Shown here in pieces: positions 11,092 to 23,703 of a stretch of 64,000 nucleotides of DNA; the first letter of the stretch is position 1, and each line of letters starts with the position of its first letter. Made by a program: the position numbers and the translations under genes. This DNA is from Cheiracanthium punctorium (lineage: Eukaryota > Arthropoda > Arachnida > Araneae > Cheiracanthiidae): positions 186,001 through 250,000 of the forward strand of contig JAWZYV010002491.1 in NCBI GenBank assembly GCA_038373885.1, written 5' to 3'. The notes beneath the pieces were generated by a model. The model was not told the DNA's origin, did no database searches, and saw only the letters and a list, made by a program, of their open reading frames with translations.

Positions 11092-11767
11092 TAGTGCATT
11101 GAATAGGGCAAAGCGAAAAAGTGAATCTTGTTAAATTATTCATTGTGTTCGAATACAGTAAAAGAGTCAATTGTTGATGTAAATCTCAAAGAAACAAATG
11201 CATTAACGTTGCTATGCAATATCTATTATAATAAGTATAACTATTACGTATAGTTATACTTATTTTCTACAGAAACATATCATACTTCAATTCTAGAAAT
11301 CAATCATTTACGATAGATACGGAAATTGACATATAATATTGGCAAAAATTTCCCAACCACAAAAATCTTGTAGGAGCGCATTCTTAAAAAATATTAAAAT
11401 TTCTAAGTTTCCGTACAGGCTGGTGATAGGGGTAGGAGATCAAGAACTGCGACTCGGAGCAATCAGAGTTGCTGTTAAATAAAAAAGAAGTGTAGAGGCA
11501 AGGAAATTTTATAGGGTGTTTCATACGACCACAGAAAACCTTACACAAAGTAAGTAGTGCAATGGTACAGTCATCAGTATTAGTATAATACGAAATTGCA
11601 AAAAATTACCTTCTTTATTTGATGTAAGATTAACCGACCTACCTTAGAAATACGTCGATAACATTTCAGTCAAATGATATTAAACATTTTTGTACAAATT
11701 TCTAAGATATGGCATCGATTTATGAATGACAGAGCTGCCAATATGTACGGAATATGACCAACCACAT
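11092..11767. repeat. Segmental duplication, unit B partner of 970-1637
   Basis: Resumes with GTGCATTGAATAGGGCAAAG and follows unit A through AACATATCATACTTCAATTC and ATATGACCAACCACATAGGA to the foldback boundary. A 35-nt imperfect palindrome (14-nt arms AATAAGTATAACTA, 7-nt spacer) is at 11230-11264. Confidence 0.7.
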
Positions 11768-13391
11768 AGGAGGCACTGCAGGGCAAAAAAGGCAGGGCGT
11801 TCCCATCACCATCTCAGAATTTCATGAATTTCTTTTCTTGTGTTGACTTACCCAATGAAAGAAAAATCTGAAATATTTTTCATTTACCTCTTTTCGTTTT
11901 GGAGTTATTGGGGGGGGGGTCAAAGTACCACAGACGAGTGACGTAGAATTAATTAAGGGCCATTCTTGCCACTTTATTTTCTCGACTGTGACTGGCTCAC
12001 AGGTGCTTCAGAGGATTTTTTCATTTTATCCTATAATAGACCATGGATATTAACATCTCAAATCGAAAATTCATTCGAAAATAGTCAGAGCCCCCAAATA
12101 CCTCCAATTTCATTACAAAATATAGTTTTAAGAATGTTTTAAACCATGGCTCACACGTGATAGAGAAAAAAAAATTGCGCAGTGCAGTTATACATCTTCA
12201 TATAAAGTGAATCCCATGTTAAAAATGTTTGAAGGCCCCCGGGCCCCACGGTACGAGGCCCCAAACATGCTCCTTATTGCTAATTTATGCAATTTCGAAG
12301 CGTTGGTACAGCTGAAGCCGACTTCTCACAGGAGAACCATTGGCATGTAGATGTAGTATCAACATAGTAGTTTCATATGATGAAAAAACATTTTTTGAAG
12401 GCACAACTGTTTCCAAGGAAACTAGGGGCCAAGGCCCCCAGACTCGCTACGCTCGCTTTTCGTATGAGGCATTCGGCCCCTAATAAGGCTTATTCGTAAA
12501 AAAGACATAATTTCAACAGACAAAACCGGAAGATTGGATCAGATAGAATGTTACTGAGCTACACATTGCTTGGTTCTTGCATGTTCATTGGTACATAAAA
12601 ATGTAAACTTCACACTGCAGTAGACCCCCTCCCCTTCATAACACGGAAGATATTTTGTTATGGGAATCCGTGTTGTACGGGTCCTGAGCTATTCTCCACC
12701 TGGAGTGCGGACTCCGCTTATAATCGCTGGAAAAATTATTTGCACTCCTCAGAAACACAATGATATTTAATGTTGCCATTCAAAAATTATATTAATTAGG
12801 AGCTAAAGCGTAATAAAATCAGAACATCTGTTTCAGCTGTATTTTTAATAATGCAAAACCTATTGGACGTCTTGCGAATTTGTCACCCATGGCGATTTTT
12901 CATTATTTGGCGATTTGCGTACATGTAAAGTTAATAAAAGCTACGGAACAGATAGGATAGCTTACCACCGATGGCAACTTTTCATTATTTGACGATTGAC
13001 ACATGATCACAACCTATAATTACTGTTCATTTAAGGTTACTGGAAAAACGTTATCCATATTTTCATTTACATAATCGTTTGCAGATTGGCGTACTTAGCA
13101 CCACGAATTATACCATCTCCTCGCGCTAGCAAATATCCAAAGTGTACTATAACTGCTATAATGGCATAGTTACCGCCGCCAAATATTTCTACTGCTAGAA
13201 AATAACCCAGCTGGACCGAACCGGCTTTAAAATAATCTGCATTTTAATTATTTTTCATTTTCAATATATTAGTTATTCTGTTTTGGAAAAACGAATAATC
13301 GCTAATTCTAAACTCCTGTTGTCTAAGCGAACTTACTATTTGAAAATTGTCAACTTTGTGTAACACATTTTGAGTTACCTATTTCATATAG

Positions 13392-13718
13392 TTTTAATTT
13401 TGGCGTAAAATGGGTGTATTTCTACTTCATGTTCGACAATTTCACGTGATACTACATACTTGGAAATGCTTTGTTGCAAAGGAATGAATGATTTTATGCC
13501 AAATCTGGCAACCATTATGGTTATTTTTTTCAGTTTTTTATTAATATCTTATAAAATAATTCGATTTTCGAAATTTAATTTAGCTTAGCAGGTTCCTCGT
13601 ACTTTTTTCGAATCTGTGGGCACCTTAGTCGAAACTCAAATCCCCACGGTTTAGGAGGAGATAGGCCAACAAGCTTTGACAGCGCCAGCGGCCTTTACTT
13701 TTTTTTAGAATAGAGAGA
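13392..13718 (-). repeat. Direct repeat, internal copy of Helitron-like 5' terminus
   Basis: About 330 bp closely matching 14960-15291, including GGAAATGCTTTGTTGCAAAG, TTAGCAGGTTCCTCG and GGAGGAGATAGG. Both copies end in the same AGAATAGAGAGA boundary. Confidence 0.75.
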
Positions 13719-14959
13719 AATAACAATAACATACATAAATGTCACAGAAATCGATGTATATTCACGACAGCTAGAGCACGGACGGATCGACAGACAGACT
13801 AACTGAAATCATAAACACTTTTCAACCTTGTCAGAAAGCGTTAAAAAGTGTTAATTTATAATGGCGATCACACTCAAACAGTATATACGTTTATTTCATG
13901 CATCGATAAATTTTAACACAGTTTCAAGTTACCGTTAAACTCATATTAAAAATTAAAATTCATTTTACACAAAAAACTCAGTAATCAATTCAAAGTTATT
14001 TTCTAATGTAAATATACACCGTAGCAGACGAAAACTTTTCGTTGACAAATACGAACTCCATGTATTTTAATAATCTCAAGATAGAACCTCTCCCCCCCTT
14101 TTTTATATTCATTTGTTGCTAAGGCAGCCACGTTAGAGAATGTGAAACAAAATATTAAAATTGAGTGCTGGTGTTTATAATCTCGTTCACATGCTAGGTT
14201 TAAAAATTAAAAACATAAAACTGGTTAAGAGTCAGGGCGGGAAATGTTTTATTCCTTTATCGTTAGGATCGCTGCACTTTACCAAATTTCCAATGTTTAC
14301 ATTATTGAAACTTAGTTTGGGTACCAAAGACCTAAGCAAGCAGCTATGAAGAGTGTCCACTACTATAATATACCTGCGCAATCCCGAAGAAATAATTTTA
14401 TTTATGAAAAAAAATTAAACTCATGAATCAGGAAAAATCCGGATAATTGTGACATCAATATGATGTCATACTCACTTGCAACAGCTACTTTTGTCACGCA
14501 AATGATTAACTTATTTTACTCTCGGAAATAAAATGGATCTGAAAAGAGCGAAAAATCGCTTAAAAATGAGGGAACGGGTGGATTTTCAGATTTTTAAAAT
14601 AGCGCATACTATTGTCTATATTTCTATACATATTTAAGGAAAATTTCAAGCGGATCGTACAAATGGTGTAGATATTATTAGGCTTTTCAGTGCTTAATTT
14701 CGTAATCTTTTTGCAGTAATGGTGGAAATGAGTTTTATCTTGACTCAAGGATCAGCGTAACTATATAGTAGGATGATACGCTTTAAAGAATAACTTTCCA
14801 TAGAACGCAATGTATTGGGAATATAATGAGTGCTCCTGTAGAAAAACTATAAATGCTACAAATACCATTTTCAATAGGGTACATGGTACAGTAGATAAGA
14901 GTAAAATATATAAATTTCGTAGAAATCGATGCATATTTCCGGAAATTAGAGCACGGACA

Positions 14960-15291
14960 AACATTTTATTTTGGCGTAAAATGGGCGTAATTCTAACTCA
15001 TGTTTGTAAATTTCACGCGATTCTAGATACTTGGAAACGCTTTGTTGCAAAGGAATGGATGATTTTATGCCAAATCTGGAAACCATTCTGTTTATTTTTT
15101 CAGTTTTTTATTAATATCTTCTAAAATAATTCGATTTTCGAAATTTAAATCAGCTTAGCAGGTTCCTCGGAATTTTTCGAATCTGTGGGCACCTTAGTCG
15201 AAACTCAAATCCCTACGTTTTAGGAGGAGATAGGTCCATAAGCTTTGACAGCGGCGACAGCGGCCTTTACTTTTTTTTTAGAATAGAGAGA
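14960..15291 (-). repeat. Direct repeat, outer copy of Helitron-like 5' terminus
   Basis: Partner of 13392-13718. It abuts the resumption of the foldback arm, so this copy defines the outer edge of the insertion. Confidence 0.75.
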
Positions 15292-15980
15292 ATCCCAAAA
15301 TGTACCTCCCTATTTGGGTGGGACACTCCACTGGCACGCATGGGGACATTTCGACGTTACTTTTAGAAGTTTAATCGACTATAGCAATATTTAAAATTAA
15401 GTTATTCTGCGTGCATCACAAATATATCCTCCATATATCACAAATAGTTCCTTTACAGGGTCACTCATAAGAATTACATTACGCTGTATGCGGATCTCCT
15501 GAACTACTGAACTGATTCGAAATTTTTTTTCACTGATAGGAAGCTACACTATTCCTGAATATTATAGGCTACCCTTCAGCATGCATCATAACTAGTTCTT
15601 TTACAGGGATACTCAAAAGAATTAAAATACATTACGCTATACGGACATCTCTGTAACTACTGAACCGATTCTAAAGATCTTTTCACTGAAAGCTACACGA
15701 TTCCTGAGAAACATTGGCTAAAATTCATGCATGCAGCATAATTTACAGGAACACTCAGAATAATTCGAAAACATTGACATAATTGTCTCCATTGGCCAAA
15801 TGCGAAAAAAAGTTATCTAAATTAATTAACTTTACATATAACATGTCTTATACTTCATTTAAAATAAACAAAAAGTAAATAATATTGTGAATAAAAGAAA
15901 TTGTCGAAACTGTACATCATTTATTTCTATCTTGTACACTATTTTTCAACAAAATTCTCAAGGACAAATTCTCAGGCTAT

Positions 15981-16223
15981 TTACTTAGTTTTATTATAGA
16001 GTCTGTCGTATTGTTTATTGTCAGCTGCTTTGATACTTTTTATATTAGCAATCGTAAATGGAGTAACAGAAGCATATTCATTTTCACAAAAAAATATCCT
16101 GTCTGTAGTGACTGTTTTTGTGCCATCTCTTTGTTGCCATTTAATGAATCAGAGTCAGGTATTGTATGCAAATATTTCATTGTAGCAGTCCCATCTACTT
16201 CTGATAAAGCGATGACCCTTCCA
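15981..16223 (-). pseudogene. FB3 copy of foldback-borne exon, frameshifted
   Basis: Same acceptor (TTTTACAG), start (GRVIALSEVDGTATMK) and end (RLYNKTK-stop) as the exon at 4255-4498, but 243 instead of 244 nt. A run of seven rather than eight A (16087-16093) shifts the frame after QTGYFF. If restored by eye the two copies differ at roughly a sixth of residues. Product unknown. It sits at the same place between the two foldback arms. Confidence 0.45.
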
Positions 16224-17180
16224 CTGTAAAATAACTTTTTCTATTCCACTGCCCAATAAGAATTCAACTCAATATTAGCAACTTACTACTTTTTTTCACG
16301 AGTCTTTAAAGAAAATTATATTTACAAACCGAAATAATGTAAAATGCTCTATAATAAATATAATTTATTTATAGAACATGTACGATTTTTTTTATTATTT
16401 TAATTATTTTGAGTATTCTTGTAAATTATGCTGCATGCAAGAATTTTAGTGTATGTTACTCAAAAATAGTGTAGCTTTCAGTGAAAGGATCTTTAGAATC
16501 CGTTCAGTAGTTACAGAGTTGCCCATATAGCGTAATGTATTAGAATTCTTTTGGAGTGTCCCTGTAAAAGAACTAGTTATGCTGCATGCTGAAAGGTAGC
16601 CTATAATATTCAGTAATAGTGTAACTTCCTATCAGTGAAAATTTTTCTTGAATAGGTTCAGTATTTGCAGATCCCCATTCAGCATAAAGTTATTCTTATG
16701 AGTGCCCCTGTAAAAGATCCCCTATGTGATATGAGGATATATTTTGGATATATGCAGAATAAGTTAATTTTCAATTTTGTTACAGTCGATTTAACTTCTA
16801 AAAGTAACACCGAAATGCCCCTCAGCAGGCCAGTGGAGTGTCCCAAATAGGGAGGAACTTTTTGGGATTTTTCTTAGAAACAGTTGCGCCTTCAAAAAAT
16901 ATTTTTTCATAATATGAAACTACTATGTTGATACTACATCTCCATGTCATTGGTTCTCCTGTGGGAAGTCAGCTTCAGCTATACTGATGCTTCAAAATTG
17001 CATAAAATTGCACTAAGGACCATGCTCGGGGCGCCGTACCGTGGGGCCCTGTGGGGGGGGTACAAAAATTTTTAACATTGGATTCACTTTATATCAAGAT
17101 GTAGAACTTCTCTGCCTAAAAATGTTTTCTGTATCACGTTAGAGCCAAGATTTAAAGCATTCTTAAAACTGTATTTTTAC

Positions 17181-17826
17181 TTTCCGAACATGTACCACAC
17201 CCTGTAAGGAAAGTATTGTAATCATGAAAAAATTCAACTTCGAGATTTTTGTGTATTTAAACGTTTTGAGGTCTTCTGAATTCATTTATTCTATTTTTTG
17301 AGATGTATGGTTGTATGTGTGTGTGTATGTGAGTGAACGCGATAGCTCCTAAACGGGGCATTCGATTTAGCTCACATTTGGTATATATGTTACAAACCAC
17401 CGTCGCAAGACCGGTATTGCTTTTGGTGTATATAGGAGTTATAGTTTTTTTACAGGGCTACGACAAACATTTCTTTTACATTATGGTCCACGGGAGGAAA
17501 TACTTGAAAGTACGCTAGCGTTTAAACGGTACATTCGATTGAACTCAAATTGGGCATATATGTCATAAACCACCATCGTAAGACCGGTATTGATTTTGAT
17601 GTGTATAGGTCTTATAGTTTTTCTACAGGGCTACGACAAATATTTCTTTTACATTATGTCGCATGGGGAGAAATTCTTGAAAGTGCGCTAGCGTTTAAGC
17701 AGCGCATTCGATTGAGCTTCAATTTGGTATATATATTTGAATTATTCATCGATTAAAATTTATTTAAATGCTTGGGAAATGATCTTAATCGTAAGTGTTC
17801 GGAAAGTCGAGTGGAGTCACTCCAGA
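17181..17826 (+). mobile_element. DINE-1/HINE-like non-autonomous element, copy 1
   Basis: Starts TTTCCGAACATGTACC and has the inverse TGTTCGGAAA at 17798-17807, followed by a terminal hairpin TGGAGTCACTCCA. Between them are a TG-rich microsatellite (about 17312-17332) and two to three ~200-bp tandem units (GCTAGCGTTTAAACGG-type, with AAGACCGGTATTG). Short asymmetric inverted ends, tandem units, microsatellite and a hairpin near one end are the layout of Helentron-associated HINEs. It splits the right arm of FB3 within a T run. An inverted relative is at 62936-63666. Confidence 0.6.
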
Positions 17827-18385
17827 ATTTTTATGAAATTGGGGGTATTTGGGGGCTCTGACTATTTTCGACTGAATTTTCAATTTGAGTTTTTAATATC
17901 TAAAGTATATTATAGGATAAAATGAAAAAAATTATCTGAAGCACTTCTGAGCCAGTCACAGTGGAGACAATAAAGTGGCAAAAATGGCCCTAAATTATTT
18001 CTACGCCACTCGTTACTTTGACCCCTCATAACTCCAAAACTAAAAGCCGTAAATCAGAAATATTTCAGATTTGTTCTTTCCTTATGTAAGGCAACACAAG
18101 AAAATAAAAAAAAAATCATGAAATTCTGAGATGGTGATGGAAACGTTTTTCTTTTGACTTTGCCCGATTTTCTCTTGCAACGGCTCTTAATGTGAATAGA
18201 TTTTTCTGAATACCATCCAATATGAAAATAAAAGATTCGTGGCATCACTTCAGTACACGTTGTGGTGACCCAAAAGCTTCCTCTCTTAGGCTTTCAATGT
18301 ATAGGACGTTTCGGCAGATTACTGTTACTTAACCGTTTCCGTTGGCTGCCTGCGAAAAATAACCTACCTACATGGCGGGTGAGGG

Positions 18386-18790
18386 CAATACCGCCTAGAT
18401 AAAGCAAGCCCAGAACTGCTAGGTCATGTCTAGGACTGCACTTTAAAGTTTTATTTTCGGAAAATAAAACTATTAAAAATTTCTGGTGAATTTCCTCATG
18501 CATAACGAAATTTTAATAATTTGGGATAAAAATTTAATTTTATAACAAATGGCAGTTTTTAACTATGGTTAATTTGGTAATGTGAGAAGGAAATAGATCA
18601 TACTGAATAATTTTGTATAAGAAAGGTATTTTAATTTTATGTTTAATTTCAGATATTTTCGAATACTTGTAGCATTCACCCGAAATTTTAAATATGTTTA
18701 CTTAGTTAAATTCGTACGTTTCGGACGTCATTTTCGTAGGCTTAGTGTTGGCGTCAAAGCTTGAGATAAGCTTTTTGCAGGTGGGAAGTG
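18386..18790. mobile_element. MITE-A copy 2
   Basis: Unit B partner of 5975-6380. It begins CAATACCGCCTAGATAAAG and ends near GTTTTTGCAGGTGGGAAG-like sequence. The interior TATAAGAAAGGTATTTTAAT is shared. Confidence 0.7.
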
Positions 18791-18813
18791 CGGGTTAAAG
18801 TGTGACACTAGTT

Positions 18814-18975
18814 CATAGCTGCCAACTCTTCCAATTTTATCGGAAGATTTTCCACCACAATTTTTAAGCAGCTTTATTTTGCATTAAAAATTTGGACTTA
18901 TTTTAACTTTGAATTGTTTGGTATAAATTAGTGGTGGAAAATCTTCCGATAAAATCAGAAGAGTTGGCAGCTATG
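18814..18975. mobile_element. MITE-C copy 1
   Basis: 162-bp palindromic element with ends CATAGCTGCCAACTCTTCC and its inverse GAAGAGTTGGCAGCTATG. Inner arms are CGGAAGATTTTCCACCACAA and the inverse. It is absent from the unit A partner, so it inserted after the duplication. It could fold into a long hairpin RNA. Confidence 0.85.
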
Positions 18976-19603
18976 CTATTATCAAGAACGAGTCATCTTA
19001 CACAGGTCACCGTCAATTTATGTGTAAAAAAATTGTGTAAAGATCATGGTTGCTTATCCTCATTTTATAAAATATATCATTGCTCAAATACACCTTTAAA
19101 CAATAATTAATATTACAAATACCGGGGGGGGGAGAGGGGTTATAGAATAACTATCTCTAATAATAGCTGTCTGCTGTTTGAAGAAATAGTCCAAATGAAA
19201 CCGAAATCGGCACGCTTACTAAGAGAGAAGAGGGAAGACGAATGGAAGAAAAAAATAGTTCCAAGGGTTGGCGACAGATGAAGTTGACAGCGGGAAAGCC
19301 GTTGTAATCCCCAGAAAAATCAAGAAGCGCTCATTTCTTTCAATAACGCGACAGCGGATGCCTCTTCGTTTGCCAGATCGCTCTTTGATTTTAAAACTAC
19401 TCAATGTTAACAATTCGAAAGCTTTAGCTGCTTTACGAGAATTTAGGGGGCAGGGGAAGAGCGAGAAAGGCGGTACCTCTTCCCATACAAGAAAAACAAT
19501 CCATTGCAATTCAGGACATCAAATTATCCTCTACATTTTTCAATAAATTAGGTATGCCATCCGGCTTCACGTTTAGCTCTTCGTCCTTGTATTACACATT
19601 AAA
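18976..19603. repeat. Segmental duplication block, unit B
   Basis: Partner of about 6420-7085, ending where the 2.46-kb hAT-like element begins. It shares TTTGCCAGATCGCTCTTTGA and the CAATAAATTAGGTATGCCAT segment. Confidence 0.65.
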
Positions 19604-22065
19604 TAGAGACCCTATACTTCGTCAGAGGCCCGACACGAGTGAAATAATTTCTGATTGGCTGAAGCGGAGAATCAGCCGCCGTGGGCTATGGATGAAAATC
19701 TTCCGTAGAGTTAGCATTGTGGAACGGAGTGACTTCGGAAAAATTGCTATATCAAAGCATTAAATAATCAGTCTTATGTTTTTCCTTACGATTTTCTTGA
19801 TCTGAAATACTTACTTAATGCATAAAAATCATTTTTTAACTGGAAATCCGAAATTGAATACTATTTTGAAGCGATTATTTACGTAGTTTTGCTTTCGAGT
19901 TGTCATCGCAAGCTTGATTTTTCAGTCTTATCATACACTTTCCTTGTTTGAACTTTACAATAATATTGTTTTAATATTTATTTATGTTATATGTGCGCAT
20001 ATCATGCGTTAAATCAATTTAAAAATCCTTCAAAAGCTTTATATTTTGTACTTTTTTCCATGATTGCGTCGGACTGTATTTGGCGAAAAGTATACAGACG
20101 CCAAACTACTGTTGGCTCCCTTTTACTCGGCGCGTTTCATCTGCGTTTTTCGCTTTGAGTCAAAATGTTTCAGTTTCAGTTAAAAATATTTAGATAATGC
20201 TATATTTTTCTGAAATCGTAGCTCACTAGATATCAGTCTCTGAAAAATATTTACTGGCATGAGTTGTTTTAAGCACTCTATGCAGAAGTCATTCAGCTGT
20301 TCATAAATGTACGTGTTATTGAGGTGTAATTGAATATTTACTGTTTACTTTTCATTTTTGCTTTTTGTACTTGTAATGAACCTTTAGTGTAGCGTGACTG
20401 ATTTTTACGATTTTTTTTTTTTGGGGGGGGGAGGCACAGGAAAGACTTGGAGGGATTTTTCTTCTATCGATGGTTCCTTTTGAATTTCCAAACAAATATT
20501 GAGAATAAAAAGATCTTGAAGCAAAATTGGGAGCACGTGCCCCTTTCTGTATATTCTAACGGCATATTGTGCTTTAACCCATATTATCCCCCCTTTAAAT
20601 TAAACTAATAATACCTATTACTTTCATCTTCGTTTTTACCCGTAAATGCACAATTTAAATATTTAAATATTTCGTCAGAAGGAAACAGTTTACTTTAATC
20701 TCGTTTCTTTGCGAATTTACTTTGATATGGCGTAAATTTTATGGCATGCCATGTTTACTCGCGTAATAGTCGTACTTTTTTGCCATTTTCATGGAGAAAT
20801 TAAACTATTATGCGAGGAAATACACTATTCATAAATACATAATATTCTACACTCCAATTTTAAAACATTACTGGTATTATAATAAAATTACTAAGTTACC
20901 AAATGCTTCCAGATTATCTGCCGTATGTTAAATAGTCCTTTCGTCACTTGCACACAAAAAAGAGGCATTTTCCTTTTTATAGTAATATTTTTATAGACAT
21001 AAATGAAGATCAAATACGTGGCTGCGACTTTTATGTAGGGAAAATATTTTGACGATTTTTTCTGCTTCAAAACAGGGGTGCGACTATAATGCGAGGCCGA
21101 CTACTACGCGAGTAAACACGGAAGTTTTAATCTCATGAAATTTTTAATTTAAGAAGTCACGTTCCATACTGACGTAAAAGGAAAACCCAGTTAATTAACC
21201 CAGTTAGACTTTTTAACGAAGTAACATTAAAACTTACCAAATATTAAATTTAAAAAAATCTTTTGTTAATTCTTAATATTTCACTTATCATTTAAACTAT
21301 CCATCAGCATATTCCGTTTTTGAAATCAATGTAAATTATAGTCAGAAATGACCCATGCTCCCAATTGGAAACAGGGTGAAAATTGTATTAAAAATTTCCC
21401 CCTTTTAAATAACTAATGTGCTTTAACTAACGCATTAGAAGGCAAAATATGCACAAAAAAAAAGACTGATTTAAAATATGCCTGGATCTCAATGTGATCT
21501 GTAAAAGGTTCACAACATTTAGAAGGAAAGAAAAGTAGAATTGTTCAGCACAAATATATATGTATTTGTATACATTTAAAACTGACAAACGAAGTTATGA
21601 CTTGTGAACTTGACCATAATTTACTTCTACAACAACATTATAGGAAGCATGCTTGAAGAAAAAAAAAATCAGTTTTCCAGTATTTAAAAATCAACCAATA
21701 CCAATATGCATGTAAAGTAAGGGTTTTATGAATGATGTACTACAAATATGAATTAATAAACAAAAACAAACAAAATGTAAGGGGAATAATAATGCATCGT
21801 TATGTGACAGCACTTTAATTTGCTTCACAGTAGTTATTTCTCCGTACTCATTGCATCCATAATTGAACGATATTCGGCATGCTCAGTTCGCACCCTTTAA
21901 CAGGTAGAAATAAAAAGCGAAAAATAAAACTCGCCTGCTTCGCGAGTAACGGCCAACTGAGGGAAAACGGGTTGCCGTAATTTGGATGATTTTTCTTCCG
22001 GGGATGATTGTCTGAGCATGCGCACTAAGACCGTGTCGTATCTCTTACGAAGTTCGGTATCTCTA
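19604..22065. mobile_element. 2.46-kb hAT-like element, no transposase
   Basis: The ends are imperfect inverted repeats: TAGAGACCCTATACTTCGTC at left, and at right the inverse of TAGAGATACCGAACTTCGTA, with GACACG matching farther in. It is flanked by ACATTAAA (19596-19603) and ACATGAAA (22066-22073), an 8-bp duplication with one mismatch. The unit A sequence ACACATTATACATTCAAAAG is uninterrupted. The 8-bp duplication points to hAT. No transposase frame is visible, so it is non-autonomous or degraded. Confidence 0.65.
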
Positions 22066-23703
22066 ACATGAAACATTCAAAAGCGCCACCTGTCGGCTAT
22101 TGTTGCAACTATTTTTTAAATCCATTTTTCTTCACCCTTCTCCATTAGTAGGTGTACCGATAGTGGTTTAATTAGAATTATTCCTTCAAGTTACAGACAG
22201 CTTAAATAGAAATACTACCCAGTATTTAAAAAACTGAAGGTGCAATAAGAAATTTCTAAAAAAAATTTTTAGAGTAATATTTAGTCCATAATCAATAGTA
22301 AATCAAAATAGATTTTAGGAAAATAAATTATATAAAATAATGATAAGCAACCAGAATCACAATATTGCTGTACAAATGTTAAATCTACTCCTGGATCCTG
22401 TTATACTCATAGACAGTGTGACCAGAATGGTACCTACTACAATTTCTTCTGGACCTCAAAATTTCACTTAAAATCTCTTCCAAAAGTAGAAATTTACTGA
22501 ATGTGGTCACACTGCTCATAGGTGCCCAGTCCTACGTAGTTTACCATTTTTTCTAAATCGCAAACTTTTTGAACCTTTTTCCAAAATTAGTAACGACCAC
22601 ACACTTAAAGTCAAGAAATTTTGCCATAGTTTCAACAAAAAATTACCGTTTACAAAAAGTGGTTAATTATATTCCGTAATACTTAGCACCTATGTATACT
22701 GTGTAATCCATTTCTTAAGCCAGCAGGCCTTGTTTACGAGGGTCACGGCTAAGGCCACCCATGGAGTATTAAAGAAGGTAACCCGCGAGTAACGGGATGA
22801 AGAAATAAAAGTGAGCGTAAAAATATGTTTCTTCATTATAAAGACTTATAAGAGTTTGTTTTTTTTATTCTTATTCCACTAACAAAGGAGAATTTAAAAT
22901 GTCAAAACATGTTACTAATCCCTCTCAGTCAGAATATAATAATTGTTCTCTAAAATGAAGCAAAACGACAAAGCCCATAATATGGCATTATTATAGAAAT
23001 ACTGACTATTGATTTATATCGCTTTTCGCTCGGAAAAATTTCCAAGCTTATATTCCAGTTGAATGGAAGCATTTGGGTTCCTCTTAGGATGTAAAATGCA
23101 TAAAATAAATGGAAAAGTCTTATAACCAATTGGCATTTTTTTTAGTAGTGAGTATATATTTTTTTTCTTGTTACAAACATTTTGCTGCTTGATTTTAAAA
23201 TCTTAATATCTTAAAATTTTTGTTAGCTAATTGCACAAACTCTCTCACGACACCCACATAGGTTTTCCCAGAAAACCGAAATCGCAAAATTCTGTCCCTA
23301 TTGCGACAAACTCGCTCTTAAGATCGCAAAATGCATCATAAAAAGAATTTCCCCAGTCAGTGTGCTTACTGAATGCTATAGTATTCTTGGAGTTCGATTC
23401 GCTTTGAAAAGCCTCATTAGTGTCTTAAAAAAGCAAAAATTCATTCGGTTTAACGTGCAAACCTGAATAGAAATGCAAAGGCTTTTTACAACATGTTATA
23501 AGTAGTGATGTTCTTGCTTAATGGTAAACTTCAAAACTCTGAATCCGATATTACTTTATCGATTAGTTTAGTTTCATATTTTATTTTTCCTTCACGCTTT
23601 TATGCTGTCTTTCATATTTATATAAATAAAATTAGGCTTTTGTCTGTACATTTCTTGGAATTCATAAATTTTGCTATTTCTTTCCGTTTCAAGCACCCGG
23701 GAA
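22066..23703. repeat. Segmental duplication, unit B right part
   Basis: 22080-22290 matches 325-540, and 22620-23270 matches 7381-8010. From about 23290 to 23703 I see no match to other parts of the window and no gene. Confidence 0.55.
22517..22694. mobile_element. MITE-B copy
   Basis: Left end CATAGGTGCCCAGTCCTACG (degenerate) and right end TATTCCGTAATACTTAGCACCTATG form inverted repeats; the interior GTTTACAAAAAGTGGTTAAT is typical of the family. Confidence 0.6.

Larger units (their letters stand above)
12422..15291 (-). mobile_element. Helitron-like element with duplicated 5' end
   Basis: Read on the minus strand, the insert starts TCTCTCTATTCTAAAAAAAA and ends in a GC hairpin (GGGGCCTTGGCCCC) running into CTAG followed by T, as Helitron 3' ends do. 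The flanking foldback sequence (GTTTCCAAGGAAA, then AATCCCAAAATGTACC) is continuous once it is removed, with no target duplication, as expected for Helitrons. A second TCTCTCTATTC 5'-type terminus at 13708-13718 shows a dimeric or nested arrangement. No Rep/helicase coding is seen: non-autonomous. Confidence 0.55.
11768..18190. mobile_element. Large foldback element FB3, interrupted twice
   Basis: The left arm runs 11768-12421 and resumes at 15292-15850. The central spacer is 15850-16400, and the right arm is 16400-18190 in inverse orientation. The arms match FB2 (e.g. CGACTGTGACTGGCTCACAG at left, the inverse near 17950). Two later insertions explain the length: a Helitron-like element at 12422-15291 and a HINE-like element at 17181-17826. 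The ~170-bp units are clear at 15480-15780. It is the unit B counterpart of FB2. Confidence 0.7.

Noticed and set aside
17333..17925. Overlapping plus-strand ORFs
   Set aside because: They fall in the tandem units of the HINE-like element and simply repeat the same non-coding unit.
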